Shown here: positions 45,086-58,189 of the stretch, piece by piece
Layout: each line of letters starts with the position of its first letter
Numbering within the stretch: the stretch's first letter is position 1
Origin: Pseudomonas khavaziana
GTDB taxonomy: Bacteria > Pseudomonadota > Gammaproteobacteria > Pseudomonadales > Pseudomonadaceae
Assembly (NCBI RefSeq): GCF_019145205.1
Contig: NZ_JAHSTT010000005.1
Location: 456,518 to 520,517 of the forward strand
DNA length: 64,000 nucleotides
Direction: 5' to 3'
Notes under the pieces: model-generated
Databases searched by the model: none
Seen by the model: the letters and a program-made list of their open reading frames with translations, nothing else
What the model was told of the DNA's origin: nothing
Translations under genes and position numbers: made by a program

Positions 45086-45242
45086 GGTGCCAATCCTTGT
45101 GCGTGGTAAAGCACCAGTAAATCGGCGCACGAGGAGGCGGGGGGGCTACTGGGTTATTGCAACGAGCGCGGCGTGATCTGTTTTTTGGGTGTCCTGCCGA
45201 AACAAGCTGTGCTGGTTTACACTGCGCCATTGCGACGCAATA
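45086..45242. other. Divergent promoter region, LRR gene / aruC
   Basis: Together with the ArgR sites to 45309 and the aruC leader, this 302-bp gap carries the promoters of the LRR gene (minus) and of aruC (plus). No coding sequence is visible. A GCGACGCAATATGTCGC inverted match at 45232-45248 overlaps the first ArgR half-site. Confidence 0.5.
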
Positions 45243-45258
45243 TGTCGCATTGCCGTAA
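45243..45258 (+). promoter_or_regulatory. ArgR half-site 1 upstream of aruC
   Basis: TGTCGC-ATTGCCGT-AA matches the ArgR half-site TGTCGC-N8-AA exactly. It is about 130-145 bp before the aruC start. Confidence 0.65.
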
Positions 45259-45288
45259 ACCCGCGTAAAACCGGGGTTGGCGCTATAA

Positions 45289-46608
<1,320 letters not shown>

Positions 46609-46626
46609 TTGGCCTGATCGGGCCAA

Positions 46627-46718
46627 ATGTAGGAGGGGGCTTGCCCTCGATAGCGGTGGATCAGTCACTTGATTCATCAACTGACACACTGCTATCGGGG
46701 GCAAGCCCCCTCCCACAT
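46627..46718. repeat. REPIN between aruC and aruF
   Basis: Inverted arms carrying ATGTAGGAGGGGGCTTGCCC and its near-complement, with GATAGC/GCTATC and matching flanks. It lies inside the aru operon. Confidence 0.82.
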
Positions 46719-46805
46719 TGGAATTAGCCTTACTTGGGGATAGGTGTTGTTTTCAGGCCTGTCCGGTATTTTTTCCTATGAGTTTTCGAGTTAAGGAGTG
46801 ACACC

Positions 46806-47825
46806 ATGCTGGTGATGCGCCCCGCGCAAATGGCTGACCTGGGCGAGGTACAGCGTCTGGCTGCGGACAGCCCGATTGGTGTCACCTCCTTGCCGGATGA
46901 TGTGGAACGCTTGAGCGACAAGATCGCCGCCAGCGAAGCCTCCTTCGCGGCCGAGGTGAGTTTCAACGGCGAAGAAAGCTATTTTTTCGTGCTCGAAGAT
47001 ACCGAGACCGGCAAGCTCGCCGGCTGTTCTGCGATCGTCGCCTCGGCCGGTTACTCCGAGCCGTTCTACAGTTTCCGTAATGAAACCTTCGTGCACGCCT
47101 CCCGCGAGTTGAAGATCCACAACAAGATCCACGTGCTTTCCCAGTGCCACGACCTCACCGGCAACAGCCTGCTCACCAGTTTCTATGTGGTGCCTGAGCT
47201 GGTGGGGTCGCCGTGGTCGGAACTCAATTCCCGCGGCCGCCTGCTGTTTGTCGCCAGCCACCCCGAGCGCTTTGCCGATTCGGTGGTGACCGAGATTGTC
47301 GGCTACAGCGACGAGAACGGTGATTCGCCATTCTGGGATGCCATCGGCCGCAACTTCTTCGACCTCAACTACGCCGCCGCCGAGCGCCTGTGCGGGTTGA
47401 AAAGCCGGACCTTCCTCGCCGAGCTGATGCCCCATTACCCGATCTACGTACCGCTGCTGCCGGACGCGGCCCAGGAAGCCATGGGCCAGGTGCACCCGCG
47501 TGCGCAGATCACCTTCGATATCCTCATGCGTGAAGGCTTCGAGACCGATCACTACATCGACATCTTCGACGGTGGTCCGACCTTGCACGCAAAGGTTTCG
47601 GGCATCCGCTCGATTGCCCAGAGCCGCGTGGTGCCGGTGAAAGTCGGCGAGATGATCAAGGGCGTCGGCCGCCAGTATCTGGTGAGCAACGCGCAGTTGC
47701 AGGACTACCGTGCGGTGATGTTGGAACTGGACTACGCACCGGGCAAACCGGTGATTCTGGACCTTGCAACCGCCGAGGCCCTGGGCGTCGGCGAAGGCGC
47801 GAGTGTGCGTCTGGTTGCAGTTTAA
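46806..47825 (+). CDS. aruF: Arginine/ornithine N-succinyltransferase alpha subunit AruF
   Basis: A 339-residue GNAT-like AstA-family subunit. With AruG it forms the enzyme that transfers succinyl from succinyl-CoA to arginine, the first step of the pathway. Family features include MLVMRPAQMADLGEVQRLA, LPDDVERLSDKI, NTVLSQCHDL-like HVLSQCHDLTGNSLLTSFYV and VHPRAQITFDILMREGF. AAGGAG lies upstream of ATG 46806. aruG follows after 59 bp. Confidence 0.95.
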   Translation: MLVMRPAQMADLGEVQRLAADSPIGVTSLPDDVERLSDKIAASEASFAAEVSFNGEESYFFVLEDTETGKLAGCSAIVASAGYSEPFYSFRNETFVHASRELKIHNKIHVLSQCHDLTGNSLLTSFYVVPELVGSPWSELNSRGRLLFVASHPERFADSVVTEIVGYSDENGDSPFWDAIGRNFFDLNYAAAERLCGLKSRTFLAELMPHYPIYVPLLPDAAQEAMGQVHPRAQITFDILMREGFETDHYIDIFDGGPTLHAKVSGIRSIAQSRVVPVKVGEMIKGVGRQYLVSNAQLQDYRAVMLELDYAPGKPVILDLATAEALGVGEGASVRLVAV

Positions 47826-47884
47826 GCGCCGGTATAAACAGAGTTTCGCGGGTGGCTGTAAAGCGACCCGTTCGAGGAGATAGC

Positions 47885-50376
<2,492 letters not shown>

Positions 50377-50467
50377 TGTGGGAGGGGGCTTGCTCCCGAT
50401 AGCTATCTATCAGTTGATCAATCAGGTGACTGACTTACTGCTATCGGGAGCAAGCCCTCTCCCACAC
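50377..50467. repeat. REPIN between aruD and aruB
   Basis: Arms TGTGGGAGGGGGCTTGCTCC and the complementary GAGCAAGCCCTCTCCCACA (one mismatch), each continuing into GATAGC/GCTATC. It starts directly after the aruD stop. Confidence 0.85.
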
Positions 50468-50531
50468 CGGTTCAGGGGTGTATTCAAGTAATTTGATGCC
50501 TATAAAAACAGATGTTCGTGGAGCCTCGCCG

Positions 50532-51878
50532 ATGAAATCCTATGAAGTCAATTTTGACGGTCTAGTGGGGCCGACCCATAACTACGGCGGTTTGTCCTAC
50601 GGTAACGTCGCGTCCCAGAGCAACAGCCAGCAGTCTTCCAACCCGAAGGAAGCGGCGTTGCAGGGCCTGCAGAAGATGAAAGCCCTGATGGACATGGGCT
50701 TTGTGCAAGGTGTGTTGGCGCCTCAGGAGCGCCCGGATGTGATCGCCTTGCGCAACCTCGGTTTCAGCGGCAGCGACGCCCAGGTCATCCAGCAAGCGGC
50801 CAATCAGGCCATGCCGTTGCTGGTGGCCAGCTGCTCGGCATCCAGCATGTGGGTGGCCAACGCCGCAACCGTCAGCCCGAGCGCCGACACGGCAGATGGT
50901 CGCGTGCATTTCACCGCCGCGAACCTCAACTGTAAGTATCACCGCAGCATCGAACACCCCACCACCAGTCGCGTGCTGGGGGCGATGTTCGCCGATCAGA
51001 AACACTTCGCCCACCACGCCGCCTTGCCGGCGGTGGCACAGTTCGGCGATGAAGGTGCTGCCAACCACACACGTTTCTGCCGTGAGTACGGTGAAGCTGG
51101 CGTTGAGTTCTTTGTGTTTGGTCGCAGTGCGTTCGACACCCGTTATCCGGCCCCGCAAAAATACCCGGCGCGCCAGACCCTCGAAGCGTCCCAGGCCGTC
51201 GCGCGCCTGCACGGCCTGAAGGATAGCGGTGTGGTCTACGCCCAGCAGAATCCGGCGGTGATCGATGCCGGCGTGTTCCACAACGATGTCATCGCGGTGG
51301 GTAACGGCGAAATGCTGTTCTATCACGAGGACGCGTTCCTCAATACCGAACAAATGCTCGCCGAGCTGCACGGCAAGTTGGGCAAGCTGGGCGGTAATTT
51401 CCAATCCGTCTGCGTGCCCCGTGCACAGGTCAGTGTCGAGGACGCGGTGCGTTCCTACCTGTTCAACAGCCAGTTGCTGACCCGCCCTGACGGTTCGATG
51501 CTGCTGATTGTGCCGGAAGAGTGCCGCGCCAATGAGCGCGTGTGGCAATACCTGCAGGGCTTGACCGCCTCCGGTGGGATGATCCGCGAAGTCAAGGTCT
51601 TCGACCTCAAGCAAAGCATGCAGAACGGTGGCGGGCCGGCGTGCCTGCGTCTGCGCGTGGCGTTGAACGAAACCGAGCTGGCAGCGGTGAATCCAGGCGT
51701 TATCATGACCGCGCCGTTGTACGACACGCTGACCCAATGGGTCGACAAACACTACCGCGACAGTCTGCGCGAAACCGACCTGGCTGATCCGCAGTTGCTG
51801 CTTGAGTGCCGGACGGCACTGGATGAACTGACGCAAATCCTTAAACTGGGCTCGGTTTATCTTTTCCAGATCAATTAA
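50532..51878 (+). CDS. aruB: N-succinylarginine dihydrolase AruB
   Basis: A 448-residue member of the guanidine-modifying enzyme superfamily. It hydrolyses succinylarginine to succinylornithine, CO2 and two ammonia. [20 protein letters not shown] opens the protein, [17 protein letters not shown] contains a catalytic His, and [19 protein letters not shown] the catalytic Cys. Start at ATG 50532 (GGAG eight bases upstream), giving the usual AstB length. Confidence 0.95.
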   Translation: MKSYEVNFDGLVGPTHNYGGLSYGNVASQSNSQQSSNPKEAALQGLQKMKALMDMGFVQGVLAPQERPDVIALRNLGFSGSDAQVIQQAANQAMPLLVASCSASSMWVANAATVSPSADTADGRVHFTAANLNCKYHRSIEHPTTSRVLGAMFADQKHFAHHAALPAVAQFGDEGAANHTRFCREYGEAGVEFFVFGRSAFDTRYPAPQKYPARQTLEASQAVARLHGLKDSGVVYAQQNPAVIDAGVFHNDVIAVGNGEMLFYHEDAFLNTEQMLAELHGKLGKLGGNFQSVCVPRAQVSVEDAVRSYLFNSQLLTRPDGSMLLIVPEECRANERVWQYLQGLTASGGMIREVKVFDLKQSMQNGGGPACLRLRVALNETELAAVNPGVIMTAPLYDTLTQWVDKHYRDSLRETDLADPQLLLECRTALDELTQILKLGSVYLFQIN

Positions 51879-51901
51879 CGCCGTACGGCTGAGAACTATT
51901 T

Positions 51902-52192
51902 ATGACCACCGACACCCTGAAACTGATCCTTGAAGACACCGACGGCACCCAGCTGGAAACGTCCTGCACTCGCGTTGCCGTGGTGTGGCAGGGCAAGGAG
52001 ATCTGGATCCAGCACGACGGTCGCGGCCAGCTGCTGATCGGTGTGGATGTGGAAGAGGGCGATGCCGAATACGCCAACCTGCTGATGCGCCCATTGGCTA
52101 CCAACCTGATGAGCCTGCAACTGGAAATGGAACCGGCCGACGTTGAAGGTGATGATGACGATCACGTCCATGGTCCTGGCTGCAACCACTAA
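51902..52192 (+). CDS. Small acidic conserved protein in the aru operon
   Basis: A 96-residue protein located between aruB and aruE, like PA0900 in P. aeruginosa. The N-terminal ~75 residues look like a compact beta-rich domain ([40 protein letters not shown]). The tail is very acidic and metal-ligand rich ([13 protein letters not shown]). No known function; a metal-related role with the zinc enzyme AruE is only a guess. It lies 23 bp after aruB and 11 bp before aruE. Confidence 0.85.
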   Translation: MTTDTLKLILEDTDGTQLETSCTRVAVVWQGKEIWIQHDGRGQLLIGVDVEEGDAEYANLLMRPLATNLMSLQLEMEPADVEGDDDDHVHGPGCNH

Positions 52193-52203
52193 GGAAGCTG
52201 CTT

Positions 52204-53208
52204 ATGCTCGCCCTCGGCAAACTGCTTGAACTGACCCTCGCCGGTCGTGAACCGGCGCAAAAAATTCAACTGACTGTCGACGGCGTGCAGATGCGCTGGC
52301 TCAGTGAGGGCGCGCTTGAAGTACGCCCACCTGAGGCGCGTGACAATGGCAGCGACCTGCTGCTGTCGTCCGGCATTCATGGCAACGAAACCGCGCCGAT
52401 CGAGTTGCTCGACCGACTGTTGCATGGCATTGCCCGCGGGGAGATCAAGCCCCGTACCCGTATTCTGTTCCTGTTCGGCAACCCCGAGGCCATGCGTCGC
52501 GGTGAGCGTTACCTCGAACTGGACGTCAACCGGCTGTTCAACGGCCGGCATGAAAAAAACATCGGCCCCGAAGCCATGCGTGCCGCCGAGCTTGAGCAGC
52601 TGGCCCGCAGCTTTTTCAGCCAGCCCGGCCGTTCACGCCTGCACTACGACCTGCATACCGCGATTCGCGGCTCGAAGATCGAGCAGTTTGCCCTCTACCC
52701 GTGGAAGGAGGGGCGCCAGCATTCACGTCGTGAACTGGAACGCCTGAGCGCAGCCGGGATGCAAGCGGTGTTGTTGCAGAACAAAACCTCGATCACCTTC
52801 ACCGCCTATACCTACGAGCAGTTGGAAGCCGAGGCCTTCACCCTCGAACTGGGCAAGGCGCGGCCGTTCGGGCAGAACGAAGGCGTGGACGTGTCACGCC
52901 TGGAAACGCGCCTGAAGCAGATGATTGAGGGCAACGAGCCGGAGACTGACAGCCTGGATGGCTTGCAACTGTTTGCCGTGTCCCGTGAAGTCATCAAGCA
53001 CAGCGATGCCTTCCTGATGCATCTGCCAGCAGATGTGGAAAATTTTTCGGAACTGGAAAAAGGCTACCTGCTGGCCGAAGACGTGGCCAAGACCCGCTGG
53101 GTGATCGAGGAGGAGGGCGCCCGCATCATCTTCCCCAACCCGAAGGTGAAGAATGGTCTGCGCGCCGGGATTCTTATCGTGCCTGCCACGGATGCCGGGT
53201 TGGCTTAA
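52204..53208 (+). CDS. aruE: Succinylglutamate desuccinylase AruE (AstE)
   Basis: A 334-residue zinc hydrolase. It completes the pathway by splitting N-succinylglutamate to glutamate and succinate. Zinc ligands lie in [16 protein letters not shown] (H-x2-E) and [13 protein letters not shown] (His); [13 protein letters not shown] holds conserved substrate-binding Arg. It is a distant relative of the AstE-like gene inside the aot operon. Last gene of the aru operon, followed by a REPIN. Confidence 0.95.
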   Translation: MLALGKLLELTLAGREPAQKIQLTVDGVQMRWLSEGALEVRPPEARDNGSDLLLSSGIHGNETAPIELLDRLLHGIARGEIKPRTRILFLFGNPEAMRRGERYLELDVNRLFNGRHEKNIGPEAMRAAELEQLARSFFSQPGRSRLHYDLHTAIRGSKIEQFALYPWKEGRQHSRRELERLSAAGMQAVLLQNKTSITFTAYTYEQLEAEAFTLELGKARPFGQNEGVDVSRLETRLKQMIEGNEPETDSLDGLQLFAVSREVIKHSDAFLMHLPADVENFSELEKGYLLAEDVAKTRWVIEEEGARIIFPNPKVKNGLRAGILIVPATDAGLA

Positions 53209-53229
53209 ATCTTAAGCCCAGCCGGATCC

Positions 53230-53324
53230 AAATGTGGGAGGGGGCTTGCTCCCGATGACGGTGTATCAGTTCCAGATGAGCTGACTGACACTCTGTTATC
53301 GGGTTCAAGCCCCCTCCCACATTG
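53230..53324. repeat. REPIN after aruE
   Basis: Arms AAATGTGGGAGGGGGCTTGC and its complement with changes (GGGTTCAAGCCCCCTCCCAC) flank GTGTATCAG/CTGACAC spacers. It lies between the converging ends of aruE and ribH2. Confidence 0.85.
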
Positions 53325-53339
53325 TCTTTGCAGTGTTAC

Positions 53340-53849
53340 TTAGACCGCTAGAGCGCGCGGCTCACTACGATGGATCGCCCGTACTTTGTGCAGGGTATCG
53401 GCGCACGTACGCGCAGCTTCCTGGCCCTTATGCACGAAGTGCTCGTAGAAGAACGTGGTGTGTTCGCTGCCGGCATGGAAGTGATGCGGCGTCAGGGACA
53501 CCGAGAACACCGGCACTTCGGTTTCCAGTTGTACCTGCATCAGCCCGCTGACCACCGACTGTGCGACGAATTCGTGACGATAAATGCCGCCATCCACCAC
53601 CAGGGCGGCGGCAACGATGCCGGCATAACGGCCGGTCTTGGCCAACAGCTTGGCGTGCAGGGGCAGTTCAAAGGCACCGCCGACTTCAAAGAAATCGATG
53701 TCCGACTCCTGGTAGCCCTGGGCGATCATTTCGGCGAGGAAGCCTTTGCGCGATTGGTCGACAATATCCTTGTGCCAGCAGGCCTGGATAAACGCTACGC
53801 GCTCGCCGTGATGGTTCTTGCTTTTGCTGTCGATTGCGGTGGGTTGCAT
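53340..53849 (-). CDS. ribH2: 6,7-dimethyl-8-ribityllumazine synthase, RibH2 type
   Basis: A 169-residue lumazine synthase that makes the direct riboflavin precursor. It resembles the RibH2 branch (as in Brucella): RVAFIQACWHKDIVDQSRKG, FFEVGGAFELPLHAKLLAKT, VVDGGIYRHEFVA and LTPHHFHAGSEHTTFFYEHF. The main RibH of the rib operon must lie elsewhere. AGGAG is seven bases before ATG 53849 and is part of a small hairpin. An FMN riboswitch precedes it, so expression rises when FMN is low. Confidence 0.9.
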   Translation of the reverse strand: MQPTAIDSKSKNHHGERVAFIQACWHKDIVDQSRKGFLAEMIAQGYQESDIDFFEVGGAFELPLHAKLLAKTGRYAGIVAAALVVDGGIYRHEFVAQSVVSGLMQVQLETEVPVFSVSLTPHHFHAGSEHTTFFYEHFVHKGQEAARTCADTLHKVRAIHRSEPRALAV

Positions 53850-53858
53850 GTTCTGACT

Positions 53859-53879
53859 CCTGTTTAAGAAAAAAACAGG
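53859..53879 (-). promoter_or_regulatory. Hairpin adjoining the ribH2 ribosome-binding site
   Basis: A 7-bp stem CCTGTTT / AAACAGG (53859-53865, 53873-53879) has a 7-nt loop. On the mRNA the 3' arm AAACAGG runs into the AGGAGT ribosome-binding site, so the stem can hide it. It is a candidate expression platform for the upstream riboswitch. Confidence 0.6.
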
Positions 53880-53967
53880 GCGTTATGAATCGAATGGGAT
53901 TTAAGGGTACGAACAACGACGTCATGCAGGCATGAAGTCAGCGCTTGCGGCCCTTAGGTGCCAATCC

Positions 53968-54131
53968 CGTTCTCTCTTCATCCGGACTATGACCGTCGGC
54001 CCCGGGATCACACCGGGTCTGCTGACCTTGTCGCCGTCCCGCGTGAGCAGTCCGAGGCGCCAAGCGCTCGCGGGCTATGCACATTGCGTGCAATTACCGC
54101 CGGTGGGGAATTACACCCCGCCCTGAGAACG
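53968..54131 (-). ncRNA. FMN riboswitch (RFN element)
   Basis: A 164-nt aptamer on the minus strand. P1 is CGTTCTC / GAGAACG (54125-54131 and 53968-53974). Inside, the conserved RFN blocks appear in order: CAGGGCGGGGTGTAATTCCC, ACCGGCGGTAATTG, AGCCCGCGAGCG, GGTCAGCAGACCCGGTGTGA, GGGGCCGACGGTCATAGTCC and GGATGAAGAGAG. It lies 118 bp upstream of ribH2 and controls it. Confidence 0.95.
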
Positions 54132-54324
54132 TTGCCGCCAGAACCCTGGCGGCGGAGAGTTTTTAACATGGTTTTTCAGAAACTGCACGAGTGCCGTATC
54201 GATAACCTATATCGGTTTGTTTGGTTGGTATTCGATTGAATGCAGGCGGGGCTTGATATTCCGCGGTTTTGCCCGCAGTAATCACGCACAAGAGGATTTA
54301 TCCATTCCGTTAGAGGCCCCCTTC

Positions 54325-55329
54325 ATGACCGTGATCGACCTGCGCAGCGACACCGTGACCCAACCCACCCCCGGCATGCTTGACGCGATGGCCAGTGCCG
54401 TCAGCGGTGATGATGTCTATGGTGAGGACCCCAGCGTCAACCGCCTGGAGGCCGAGTTGGCCAAGCGCCTGGGGTTTGCCGCCGCGCTGTTCGTGCCCAC
54501 TGGCACCATGAGCAACCTGCTGGCGTTGATGGCCCACTGTGAGCGTGGCGAGGAATACATCGTCGGCCAGCAGGCCCACACCTACAAATACGAAGGCGGC
54601 GGTGCAGCGGTGCTTGGCTCGATCCAGCCACAGCCCCTGGAAGTGCAGGCGGACGGCTCGCTCGATCTGGACCATGTGCTCGCAGCCATCAAGCCCGACG
54701 ATTTCCACTTTGCCCGCACACGCCTGCTGGCGCTGGAAAATACCATGCAGGGCAAGGTTTTGCCGCTGGAGTACCTGGCCAAAGCCCGCGCCTTCACTCG
54801 TGAGCACGGCTTGGCCTTACATCTGGACGGTGCACGGATCTACAACGCTGCGGTCAAGCTGGGAGTCGATGCGCGCAAGATCGCCGAGCATTTCGATTCG
54901 GTGTCGGTGTGCCTGTCCAAGGGCCTCGGTGCGCCAGTCGGCTCGGTGTTGTGCGGCTCTACGGCGCTGATTGCCAAGGCGCGGCGCCTGCGCAAGATGG
55001 TTGGCGGTGGCATGCGCCAGGCCGGTTCTCTGGCGGCGGCGGGGCTGTATGCCCTGGATCATCAGGTACAGCGCCTGGCTGATGACCATGCCAATGCGCA
55101 ATGGCTGGGGGATGAGCTGCGCAAGGCCGGCTACACCGTGGAGCCGGTGCAGACCAACATGGTGTATGTGCCGGTCGGTGACCAGGCCCAGGCCCTGAAA
55201 GCCTTTGCTGCCGAGCGTGGGGTCAAGTTGAGTGCTGCGCCACGGTTGCGCATGGTCACGCACCTGGATGTCAGTCGGGCGCAGATCGAGCAAGTCGTGC
55301 AGACATTCGTCGAGTTTTCGCGAAAATGA
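54325..55329 (+). CDS. ltaE: Low-specificity L-threonine aldolase
   Basis: A 334-residue PLP enzyme of the beta-eliminating lyase/threonine aldolase family, cleaving threonine and allo-threonine to glycine and acetaldehyde. [16 protein letters not shown] opens the protein; [15 protein letters not shown] and the PLP lysine in [15 protein letters not shown] are intact. ATG 54325 has AGAGG upstream; the frame is open further upstream but overlaps no domain. It is divergent from ribH2 and lies upstream of alaS. Confidence 0.92.
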   Translation: MTVIDLRSDTVTQPTPGMLDAMASAVSGDDVYGEDPSVNRLEAELAKRLGFAAALFVPTGTMSNLLALMAHCERGEEYIVGQQAHTYKYEGGGAAVLGSIQPQPLEVQADGSLDLDHVLAAIKPDDFHFARTRLLALENTMQGKVLPLEYLAKARAFTREHGLALHLDGARIYNAAVKLGVDARKIAEHFDSVSVCLSKGLGAPVGSVLCGSTALIAKARRLRKMVGGGMRQAGSLAAAGLYALDHQVQRLADDHANAQWLGDELRKAGYTVEPVQTNMVYVPVGDQAQALKAFAAERGVKLSAAPRLRMVTHLDVSRAQIEQVVQTFVEFSRK

Positions 55330-55382
55330 CAGTGCACGCCGTCTAATTGAGTGTATCTATCACATAAACACGCTGTACCACC

Positions 55383-55414
55383 GGCAAAGGGCCGATATAA
55401 TGCGGCCCTTTGCC
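55383..55414. promoter_or_regulatory. Perfect 12-bp inverted repeat around the alaS -10 box
   Basis: Arms GGCAAAGGGCCG and CGGCCCTTTGCC (55383-55394, 55403-55414) are perfect. The 8-bp centre contains a consensus -10, TATAAT (55396-55401). Transcription should start within the right arm. E. coli AlaRS is known to repress its own gene by binding a palindrome at its transcription start, so this may be an equivalent operator. Confidence 0.75.
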
Positions 55415-55475
55415 GTCGCTCCGTCTGATGATGTTGCGCACTGGCCTTTGGCCGCAGCCTCCGTGGAATAACCTA

Positions 55476-58094
55476 ATGAAAAGCGCAGAAATCCGTGAAG
55501 CCTTCCTTCGCTTCTTCGAAGAGCAAGGCCACACCCGTGTAGCCTCCAGCTCATTGATCCCAAGCAATGACCCAACCCTGCTGTTCACTAACGCGGGCAT
55601 GAACCAGTTCAAGGACTGTTTCCTGGGCCAGGAAAAACGCGCCTATACCCGCGCAGTCAGCAGCCAGAAGTGCGTACGCGCCGGTGGTAAACACAACGAC
55701 CTGGAAAATGTCGGCTACACCGCCCGTCACCACACCTTTTTCGAAATGCTCGGCAACTTCAGCTTTGGCGATTATTTCAAGCAGGACGCGATCAACTTTG
55801 CCTGGACCTTCCTGACCGGCGTATTGAAACTGCCGAAGGAAAAGCTCTGGGTCACTGTTTACGCCACTGACGACGAAGCCTACGACATCTGGACCAAGCA
55901 AGTCGGTGTGCCGCCTGAGCGCATGGTGCGCATCGGCGACAACAAAGGCGCGCCGTATGCCTCCGACAACTTCTGGACCATGGGTGACACCGGTCCATGC
56001 GGCCCCTGCACCGAGATCTTCTACGATCACGGCGCCGACATCTGGGGCGGCCCACCGGGTTCGCCGGAAGAAGACGGCGACCGCTATATCGAAATCTGGA
56101 ACAACGTGTTCATGCAGTTCAACCGCACCGCCGATGGCGTGTTGCATCCGCTGCCAGCGCCATCGGTAGACACCGGCATGGGCCTGGAGCGGATCAGTGC
56201 GGTGATGCAGCACGTGCACTCCAACTACGAAATCGATCTGTTCCAGAGCCTGCTGGCTGCCGCGGCCAAGGCCATCGGCTGCGCCAATGAAGACCAGGCG
56301 TCGCTCAAAGTAGTGGCTGACCACATCCGTTCCTGCGGCTTCCTGATTGCCGACGGCGTACTGCCGTCCAACGAGGGTCGCGGCTACGTGCTGCGTCGCA
56401 TCATCCGTCGTGCCTGCCGTCACGGTAACAAGCTGGGCGCCAATGGCAGCTTCTTCTACCAGATCGTGGCGGCCCTGGTCGCCGAGATGGGCGAAGCCTT
56501 CCCGGAACTCAAGCAGAACCAGGCGCACATCGAGCGCGTGCTCAAAGCCGAAGAAGAGCAGTTCGCCAAGACTCTGGAACAGGGCCTGAAAATCCTCGAG
56601 CAGGACCTCGCCAACCTGCAAGGCACCGTGGTGCCAGGCGACGTGGTGTTCAAGCTCTATGACACCTACGGCTTCCCGATGGACTTGACCGGCGATATCG
56701 CCCGTGAGCGTGACCTGACCCTCGACGAGGAAGGTTTCGAACGCGAGATGGAAGCCCAGCGTGTGCGTGCGCGTTCCGCCAGCTCTTTCGGCATGGATTA
56801 CAACAGCCTGGTCAAGGTCGATGTGGCCACCGAATTCACTGGCTACAAGGCCACCAGCGGCTCGGCCAAGGTGGTTGCGCTGTATAAGGACGGTCAGTCC
56901 GTCGACGTCTTGAATGAAGGCGATGATGGCGTAGTGGTGCTGGACCAGACGCCTTTCTATGCCGAGTCCGGTGGCCAGATCGGTGACTGTGGTTTCCTCA
57001 AGGCCACCTCAGGTCGCTTTGACGTGCGCGACACCACCAAGACCGGTGGCGCGTTTCTGCACCATGGCGTATTGGCATCGGGCAGCCTGACCGTCGGTTC
57101 GCCAGTGGACACCCAGGTGGACGCCGACGTGCGCCACGCTACCTCGCTGAACCATTCGGCCACCCACTTGCTGCACGCTGCACTGCGCCAGGTGTTGGGC
57201 GAACACGTCCAGCAGAAGGGCTCGTTGGTCGATAGCCAGCGCCTGCGCTTCGATTTCAGTCACTTTGAAGCGATCAAGCCTGAGCAGATCAAGGCCCTGG
57301 AAGACATCGTCAACGCTGAGATTCGCAAGAACACCGCGGTGCAAACCGAAGAGACCGATATCGAGACTGCCAAAGCCAAGGGCGCCATGGCGCTGTTCGG
57401 CGAGAAGTACGGCGACAGCGTGCGCGTACTGAGCATGGGGGGCGACTTCTCGGTGGAGCTGTGTGGCGGTATCCACGCCAACCGTACCGGCGATATTGCC
57501 CTGCTGAAAATTGTCAGCGAAGGCGGTGTGGCGTCCGGTGTACGTCGTATTGAAGCGGTCACCGGTGCTGCGGCCCTGGCCTATCTCAATGCGGCAGAAG
57601 AACAACTCAAGGAAGCGGCCACCCTGGTCAAGGGCAGCCGCGACAACCTGATCGACAAGTTGTCCGCCGTTCTGGAGCGCAACCGTGCGCTGGAGAAACA
57701 GCTGGAGCAGTTGCAGGCCAAGGCGGCCAGTGCTGCCGGCGATGATCTGTCGGCCTCGGCCGTTGACGTCAAGGATGTAAAAGTCCTGGCGGCGCGCCTG
57801 GATGGTCAGGACGGCAAGGCGCTGTTGGCCTTGGTCGATCAGTTGAAGAACAAACTCGGTCGCGCAGTGATCCTGCTCGGCAGTGTCCATGAGGATAAGG
57901 TTGTTCTGGTTGCCGGTGTGACCAAGGACCTGACTGGCCAACTCAAAGCCGGTGATTTGATGAAGCAGGCCGCCGCGGCAGTGGGCGGCAAGGGCGGTGG
58001 TCGTCCGGACATGGCGCAAGGCGGTGGTGTCGACGCTGGTGCCCTGGACGCGGCCCTGGCCTTGACCGTGCCGTTTGTCGAGGCAGGTATTTAA
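55476..58094 (+). CDS. alaS: Alanine-tRNA ligase
   Basis: An 872-residue class II synthetase with editing. The aminoacylation domain begins [18 protein letters not shown] and includes the motif-2 region around [18 protein letters not shown]. The editing site carries [12 protein letters not shown] (H-x3-H) and [13 protein letters not shown] (Cys and His). A C-terminal DHHA1 domain holds [15 protein letters not shown]. Start at ATG 55476 gives the family length. The promoter palindrome suggests autorepression. lysC follows after 95 bp with a nested hairpin. Confidence 0.96.
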   Translation: MKSAEIREAFLRFFEEQGHTRVASSSLIPSNDPTLLFTNAGMNQFKDCFLGQEKRAYTRAVSSQKCVRAGGKHNDLENVGYTARHHTFFEMLGNFSFGDYFKQDAINFAWTFLTGVLKLPKEKLWVTVYATDDEAYDIWTKQVGVPPERMVRIGDNKGAPYASDNFWTMGDTGPCGPCTEIFYDHGADIWGGPPGSPEEDGDRYIEIWNNVFMQFNRTADGVLHPLPAPSVDTGMGLERISAVMQHVHSNYEIDLFQSLLAAAAKAIGCANEDQASLKVVADHIRSCGFLIADGVLPSNEGRGYVLRRIIRRACRHGNKLGANGSFFYQIVAALVAEMGEAFPELKQNQAHIERVLKAEEEQFAKTLEQGLKILEQDLANLQGTVVPGDVVFKLYDTYGFPMDLTGDIARERDLTLDEEGFEREMEAQRVRARSASSFGMDYNSLVKVDVATEFTGYKATSGSAKVVALYKDGQSVDVLNEGDDGVVVLDQTPFYAESGGQIGDCGFLKATSGRFDVRDTTKTGGAFLHHGVLASGSLTVGSPVDTQVDADVRHATSLNHSATHLLHAALRQVLGEHVQQKGSLVDSQRLRFDFSHFEAIKPEQIKALEDIVNAEIRKNTAVQTEETDIETAKAKGAMALFGEKYGDSVRVLSMGGDFSVELCGGIHANRTGDIALLKIVSEGGVASGVRRIEAVTGAAALAYLNAAEEQLKEAATLVKGSRDNLIDKLSAVLERNRALEKQLEQLQAKAASAAGDDLSASAVDVKDVKVLAARLDGQDGKALLALVDQLKNKLGRAVILLGSVHEDKVVLVAGVTKDLTGQLKAGDLMKQAAAAVGGKGGGRPDMAQGGGVDAGALDAALALTVPFVEAGI

Positions 58095-58141
58095 GGCACT
58101 GTTAATCGGCCCGTGGTGTAGTCACGGGCTTGTTCAGTGCC
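58095..58141 (+). promoter_or_regulatory. Nested hairpin between alaS and lysC
   Basis: It begins at the base after the alaS stop. Outer stem GGCACTG / CAGTGCC (58095-58101, 58135-58141) encloses inner stem GCCCGTG / CACGGGC (58109-58115, 58123-58129). There is no T run, so it is not a classical terminator. It may shape processing or coupling of the alaS-lysC transcript. Confidence 0.6.
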
Positions 58142-58189
58142 GGTGGATTGGATATTAGGCGCCCCTTTACGGGCTGAGGCGGCTTGGAA

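Noticed and set aside
50562..51836. 424-codon frame antisense to aruB.
   Set aside because: aruB is certain and the antisense frame has no recognisable domain.
55551..56621. 356-codon frame antisense to alaS, and a second at 57009-58019.
   Set aside because: Both are shadows of alaS, with atypical amino-acid composition.
58095..58189. Lysine riboswitch before lysC.
   Set aside because: The 95-bp gap is too short and only shows two nested stems; none of the L-box core is present.
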